A stretch of DNA of 64,000 nt from contig NC_060201.1 of assembly GCF_020623625.1 (NCBI RefSeq), positions 2,284,664 through 2,348,663 of the forward strand, read 5' to 3'. Source of the DNA: Saccharomycodes ludwigii (lineage: Eukaryota > Ascomycota > Saccharomycetes > Saccharomycodales > Saccharomycodaceae). The notes under the pieces are model-generated. The model worked only from the letters and a program-made list of their open reading frames with translations. It had not been told where the DNA came from and ran no database searches. The translations under genes were made by a program, and so were the position numbers. Shown here one piece after another: positions 63,717-64,000 of this stretch (the stretch's first letter is position 1; every line of letters starts with the position of its first letter).

Positions 63717-64000
63717 GTCGGATTAGCCATTACTCGGGTTATATGTATTCGGATAAATAATTGAGTCGGCTTACACGATACTCGGGTTATATACACTCGG
63801 ATAAATAAATTGGTCGGATGATGAAGTATTCGGGTTATAATATTCGGATAAATATTTGAGTCGGATGATGAAGTATTCGGGTTATAATATTCGGATAAAT
63901 AAATTGGTCGGATGATGAAGTATTCGGGTTATAATATTCGGATAAATAAATTGGTCGGATTATGAAGTATTCGGGTTATAATATTCGGATAAATAATTCA
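63717..64000. repeat. 47-48-bp tandem satellite, six units, running off the window
   Basis: Units start with GTCGGAT at 63717, 63765, 63813, 63860, 63907 and 63954. The last four are almost identical; the first two are diverged and one base longer. Each unit has three CGG triplets (GTCGGAT, ATTCGGGTTATA, ATTCGGATAAATA), two of them in direct order 11 bases apart. The right border is outside the window. Confidence 0.95.

Overview
The window is budding-yeast nuclear DNA that is very AT-rich and carries many long A/T homopolymers. Family-level evidence: orthologues of DOA1, YRA2 and MIR1, an intron with a GTATGT donor and a TACTAAC branch site, FLO1-type flocculins and a Ty1/copia retrotransposon. 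DOA1 followed by YRA2 in the same direction matches the S. cerevisiae YKL213C-YKL214C order. CUG reads sensibly as leucine in DOA1. I infer a Saccharomycetaceae or Saccharomycodaceae species; the species itself cannot be fixed from the sequence. I found no tRNA, rRNA or CRISPR.

The left part (1-21.4 kb) is ordinary chromosome arm. It holds the 3' part of DOA1, an intron-bearing YRA2, MIR1 (minus strand), two nearly identical Old Yellow Enzyme genes (6808-8007 and 11758-12957) flanking a TENA/THI-4 family gene (minus), a divergent hexokinase/N-acetylglucosamine-kinase-like gene (minus), an UNC93-like membrane protein, and an orphan small glycoprotein-like ORF (minus). The OYE copies differ at only three bases, all near the start, yet have unrelated promoters. 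Both promoters carry AP-1 (Yap1-type) sites.

The middle part (21.4-46.4 kb) is an adhesin region: two PA14-type flocculin genes (25178-30064 and 39460-46362), an inverted C-terminal fragment of a third, a frameshifted trans-aconitate-methyltransferase-like gene, a possible gene remnant and a decayed Ty element. Each large flocculin frame is open apart from one in-frame TAA. The second has a 33-unit array of perfect 135-bp period.

The right part (46.4-64 kb) is gene-poor: a 14-bp minisatellite, an apparently complete Ty1/copia element whose Gag and Pol lie in one 1563-codon frame (52263-57669, minus), a short ORF truncated by that element, then several kilobases whose + strand nearly lacks C. 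That tract is interrupted by a solo-LTR-like insert and ends in a 47-48-bp tandem repeat that runs off the window. The layout suggests the chromosome becomes subtelomeric, or otherwise heterochromatic, toward the right.
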